Part shown: in pieces, positions 6,389-7,908 of the stretch
Layout of the letters: each line of letters starts with the position of its first letter
How positions within the stretch are numbered: position 1 is the first letter of the stretch
NCBI GenBank assembly: GCA_003446665.1
Contig: DMCT01000094.1
Location: 3,404 to 11,311, forward strand
Direction: 5' to 3'
Length of the DNA: 7,908 nucleotides
DNA from: Synergistaceae bacterium
Lineage (GTDB): Bacteria; Synergistota; Synergistia; Synergistales; Thermovirgaceae
Notes under the pieces: model-generated
Seen by the model: the letters and a program-made list of their open reading frames with translations, nothing else
Databases searched by the model: none
What the model was told of the DNA's origin: nothing
Program-made: the position numbers and the translations under genes

Positions 6389-7408
6389 ATGAGAAAAAGG
6401 TTTCTTGTCTTGACTGCAGCAGTTCTGGCGCTGTTCCTGTTTGCGGGGGCATCCGTAGCTGCCGACGATACGGTGTATCTGAACATGGGCAGTACCTCGT
6501 CCACGTCGGGACTTTACGCTTGGTGCGTTACTGGTGCGGCCGTCATGAACAAGGCGGACATCGGCGTTAGGGTGACCGTTATTGAGAGCGGAGCGGCGCT
6601 GGACAACCTGCGGAGGATGAAAGAGGGGGCCTTCGACTTCGCCTTCTGTGTTGACCTGCCGTCGGCCATGCAGATGTACAAGGGCATGGACACCTTTGAA
6701 GGCGAGCAGTGGGAAGATGTCCGCTGGCTCTTTGTGCGCAACATCATCGCAGACAGGGTGTATGCAAGGGCGGACTCGGGAGTGCAAAACTGGGCCGATC
6801 TTGCCGGAAAATCCTTCTGTCCGGGCATGCCTGGTTCCTCCGGGGCGAACTACATGATGAAGATCGATGAAGTCCTCGGTACGGGCGTGAAATTCCGCCC
6901 CGCCGCCTATGGCGACGCCATTACACTTCTCAAACAGAAACAGATTGTAGGACTGCAGAAATCAAGCACCATAAACGCCATGGATTCCTCCCTTATTGAA
7001 GTCAACCTCACCACACCCATTACGGCGATCGGCTTTACCGAGGAGCAGGTGGAGAAAGTTCGAGAGGTTTATCCCTATCTCAACTTCCTGAAGACCGAAA
7101 AGGGTACCATAAAACAGCTGCCCGACGCTGGGCCGATGTACGAGGAATGTCCCATTGTGGGAGCCGTCTCATCGACACGCATGTCCCAGGAAGTAGCCTA
7201 CAAGATCATCAAGGCTTACGTTGAAGGTTTTGAAGAAGTCGCGGCTGCCTATTCGGGAGTCAAGGGATGGGATCCTGTAGCAGATTATTTCAAGTACGCC
7301 GCTCCGGGCGGTGAAATTCCTGCACACGCCGGACTTGTGCAGTATGCCAAAGAGCAGGGGATCGACGTTCCGGAACGTTTTATCCCTCCGGAATACGAGG
7401 AAAAATAA
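6389..7408 (+). CDS. TAXI-family TRAP transporter solute-binding protein
   Basis: Exported substrate-binding protein (339 residues) of a tripartite ATP-independent periplasmic transporter, TAXI class. A signal peptide covers about residues 1-24: MRKR, a hydrophobic core, then a likely cut after ASVA. The mature protein opens with the TAXI hallmark GSTSSTSGLYAWCVTGAA (34-51). The conserved middle block follows: VYARADSGVQNWADLAGKSF (124-143) and PGSSGANYMM (148-157). The last part (SQEVAYKIIKAYVEG, 266-280) is also typical. Four cysteines remain in the mature part (46, 87, 144, 254), more than I expect for this class. TRAP binding proteins usually capture carboxylates, which fits import of the substrate of the upstream enzymes. 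The permease gene follows after a stem-loop. The ligand cannot be told from sequence. Confidence 0.92.
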   Translation: MRKRFLVLTAAVLALFLFAGASVAADDTVYLNMGSTSSTSGLYAWCVTGAAVMNKADIGVRVTVIESGAALDNLRRMKEGAFDFAFCVDLPSAMQMYKGMDTFEGEQWEDVRWLFVRNIIADRVYARADSGVQNWADLAGKSFCPGMPGSSGANYMMKIDEVLGTGVKFRPAAYGDAITLLKQKQIVGLQKSSTINAMDSSLIEVNLTTPITAIGFTEEQVEKVREVYPYLNFLKTEKGTIKQLPDAGPMYEECPIVGAVSSTRMSQEVAYKIIKAYVEGFEEVAAAYSGVKGWDPVADYFKYAAPGGEIPAHAGLVQYAKEQGIDVPERFIPPEYEEK

Positions 7409-7428
7409 CGACGTAAAGAAGGCCTGAA

Positions 7429-7478
7429 AACCCCGGGGGCGGTAAAGCCGAAAGGCTTTTACGCCGCCCTCCGGGGTT
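7429..7478 (+). terminator. Long GC-rich intercistronic stem-loop (attenuator or mRNA stabiliser)
   Basis: The left arm (7429-7449, AACCCCGG...GTAAAGCC) pairs with the right arm (7454-7478, GGCTTTTAC...CCGGGGTT) around a GAAA tetraloop at 7450-7453, with only a few bulged bases. The hairpin is very stable, but on the + strand it is followed by TTAGAGCGG rather than a T-run, so it is not a standard intrinsic terminator. On the - strand the stem is followed by TTTTC, a short T-run. Between a binding-protein gene and its permease gene, such hairpins commonly protect the upstream mRNA or reduce read-through so that binding protein exceeds permease. That role is inference. Confidence 0.6.
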
Positions 7479-7505
7479 AGAGCGGCAAAACCTGGGGAAG
7501 GCCGG

Positions 7506-7512
7506 AAAGGGG
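7506..7512 (+). promoter_or_regulatory. Ribosome site choosing the permease start
   Basis: AAAGGGG ends 6 bases before ATG at 7519. An in-frame ATG at 7513 directly abuts this site, too close to use it, so 7519 is the better start. Confidence 0.55.
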
Positions 7513-7518
7513 ATGTGC

Positions 7519-7908
7519 ATGTCCACTGAAGTGACTCAGACTCAGGAAATAGGACTTAAATCCAAGATTGTCATCTGGGGAGGACTTGTCTTCGCAACAG
7601 CTCAGCTTATTGTCCCTGTGTTCATACCTTTGGTCGATATCCAGCTCAGGGCATTGCACATCATCATGGGGCTGAGCGTGGCTCTTTTGGCGTTTCCTTT
7701 CAGTCAAAGAGCAAAAGGTAAAGGGTTGAGCCTTATCGATTATATCCAGATAGGAATCATCATCGCCGCCAACGTGAACGTAATGGCCCACGCCTTGCAG
7801 ATTTACATGAGGCCCGGTTCGGCCGGGACGCTGGACCTCGTCCTCGGTGTGGCGTTGATTCTCGTTATTCTCGACGCCGCCAGGCGGTCTGTCGGATGGG
7901 CGATTCCG
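7519..7908 (+). CDS. TRAP transporter permease, fused small/large subunit type (3' end beyond window)
   Basis: The first 130 residues of an integral membrane protein are visible, and the frame is open to the right edge. The hydrophilic start MSTEVTQTQEIGLKSK is followed by hydrophobic segments at about 17-37, 43-60, 74-93 and 105-118. LRALHIIMGLSVALLAFP (43-60) and the loop DAARRSVGWAIP (119-130) are typical of the N-terminal DctQ-like part of the fused TRAP permeases that work with TAXI binding proteins. Its position directly after such a binding protein supports the call. It would form the sodium-coupled transport channel in the cytoplasmic membrane. Most of the protein, including the large DctM-like domain, lies outside the window, so completeness cannot be judged. 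Confidence 0.88.
   Translation, partial: MSTEVTQTQEIGLKSKIVIWGGLVFATAQLIVPVFIPLVDIQLRALHIIMGLSVALLAFPFSQRAKGKGLSLIDYIQIGIIIAANVNVMAHALQIYMRPGSAGTLDLVLGVALILVILDAARRSVGWAIP

Noticed and set aside
5937..6787. Overlapping - strand frames spanning the small-subunit end, the 149-base gap and the binding-protein start
   Set aside because: They have no recognisable domains, and most of their length is antisense to two well-supported genes.
1..7908. CRISPR arrays, tRNA/rRNA genes, insertion sequences or phage genes
   Set aside because: No regularly spaced repeats, cloverleaf-like or rRNA-like sequence, transposase motifs or terminal inverted repeats were seen. Nearly all sequence is explained by conserved metabolic and transport genes.

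Overview
The window is a single-direction block of eight genes on the + strand, cut at both ends. It looks like part of a bacterial catabolic gene cluster for an organic acid, followed by the start of its uptake system. Shine-Dalgarno sites are strong, spacing is operon-like, and base composition is moderately GC-rich throughout. A TAXI-type TRAP transporter beside several MmgE/PrpD genes and a two-subunit aconitase-like dehydratase is an arrangement I associate with anaerobic amino-acid and organic-acid fermenters such as Synergistota, or some Clostridia and Deltaproteobacteria. This lineage guess is inference only; there is no rRNA or marker gene here.

Layout. Bases 2-1303 hold a MmgE/PrpD-family protein whose N-terminus lies before the window. 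It overlaps by 4 bases (ATGA) a small DUF4387 protein (1300-1626). Two more full-length MmgE/PrpD paralogs follow (1639-3012, GTG start, and 3037-4425). Next comes a large/small subunit pair of the 3-isopropylmalate dehydratase/homoaconitase type (4461-5729 and 5736-6239). After a 149-base gap come a TAXI-family TRAP solute-binding protein with a signal peptide (6389-7408), a 50-base GC-rich stem-loop (7429-7478), and the first 130 codons of a TRAP permease that runs off the right edge (7519-7908).

How the genes may work together. The binding protein and permease would import a carboxylate. Two unrelated hydro-lyase families then sit side by side: MmgE/PrpD (the family of 2-methylcitrate dehydratase and cis-aconitate decarboxylase) and a LeuCD-type [4Fe-4S] dehydratase. 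This resembles the PrpD plus aconitase step of the methylcitrate cycle, where one enzyme dehydrates and the other rehydrates the alkene. No leuA or leuB is visible, and the small subunit carries Lys where isopropylmalate isomerases have a hydrophobic residue, so leucine synthesis is unlikely. The three MmgE/PrpD copies differ at probable active-site positions, which suggests different jobs rather than simple gene dosage. The substrate cannot be named from sequence alone.
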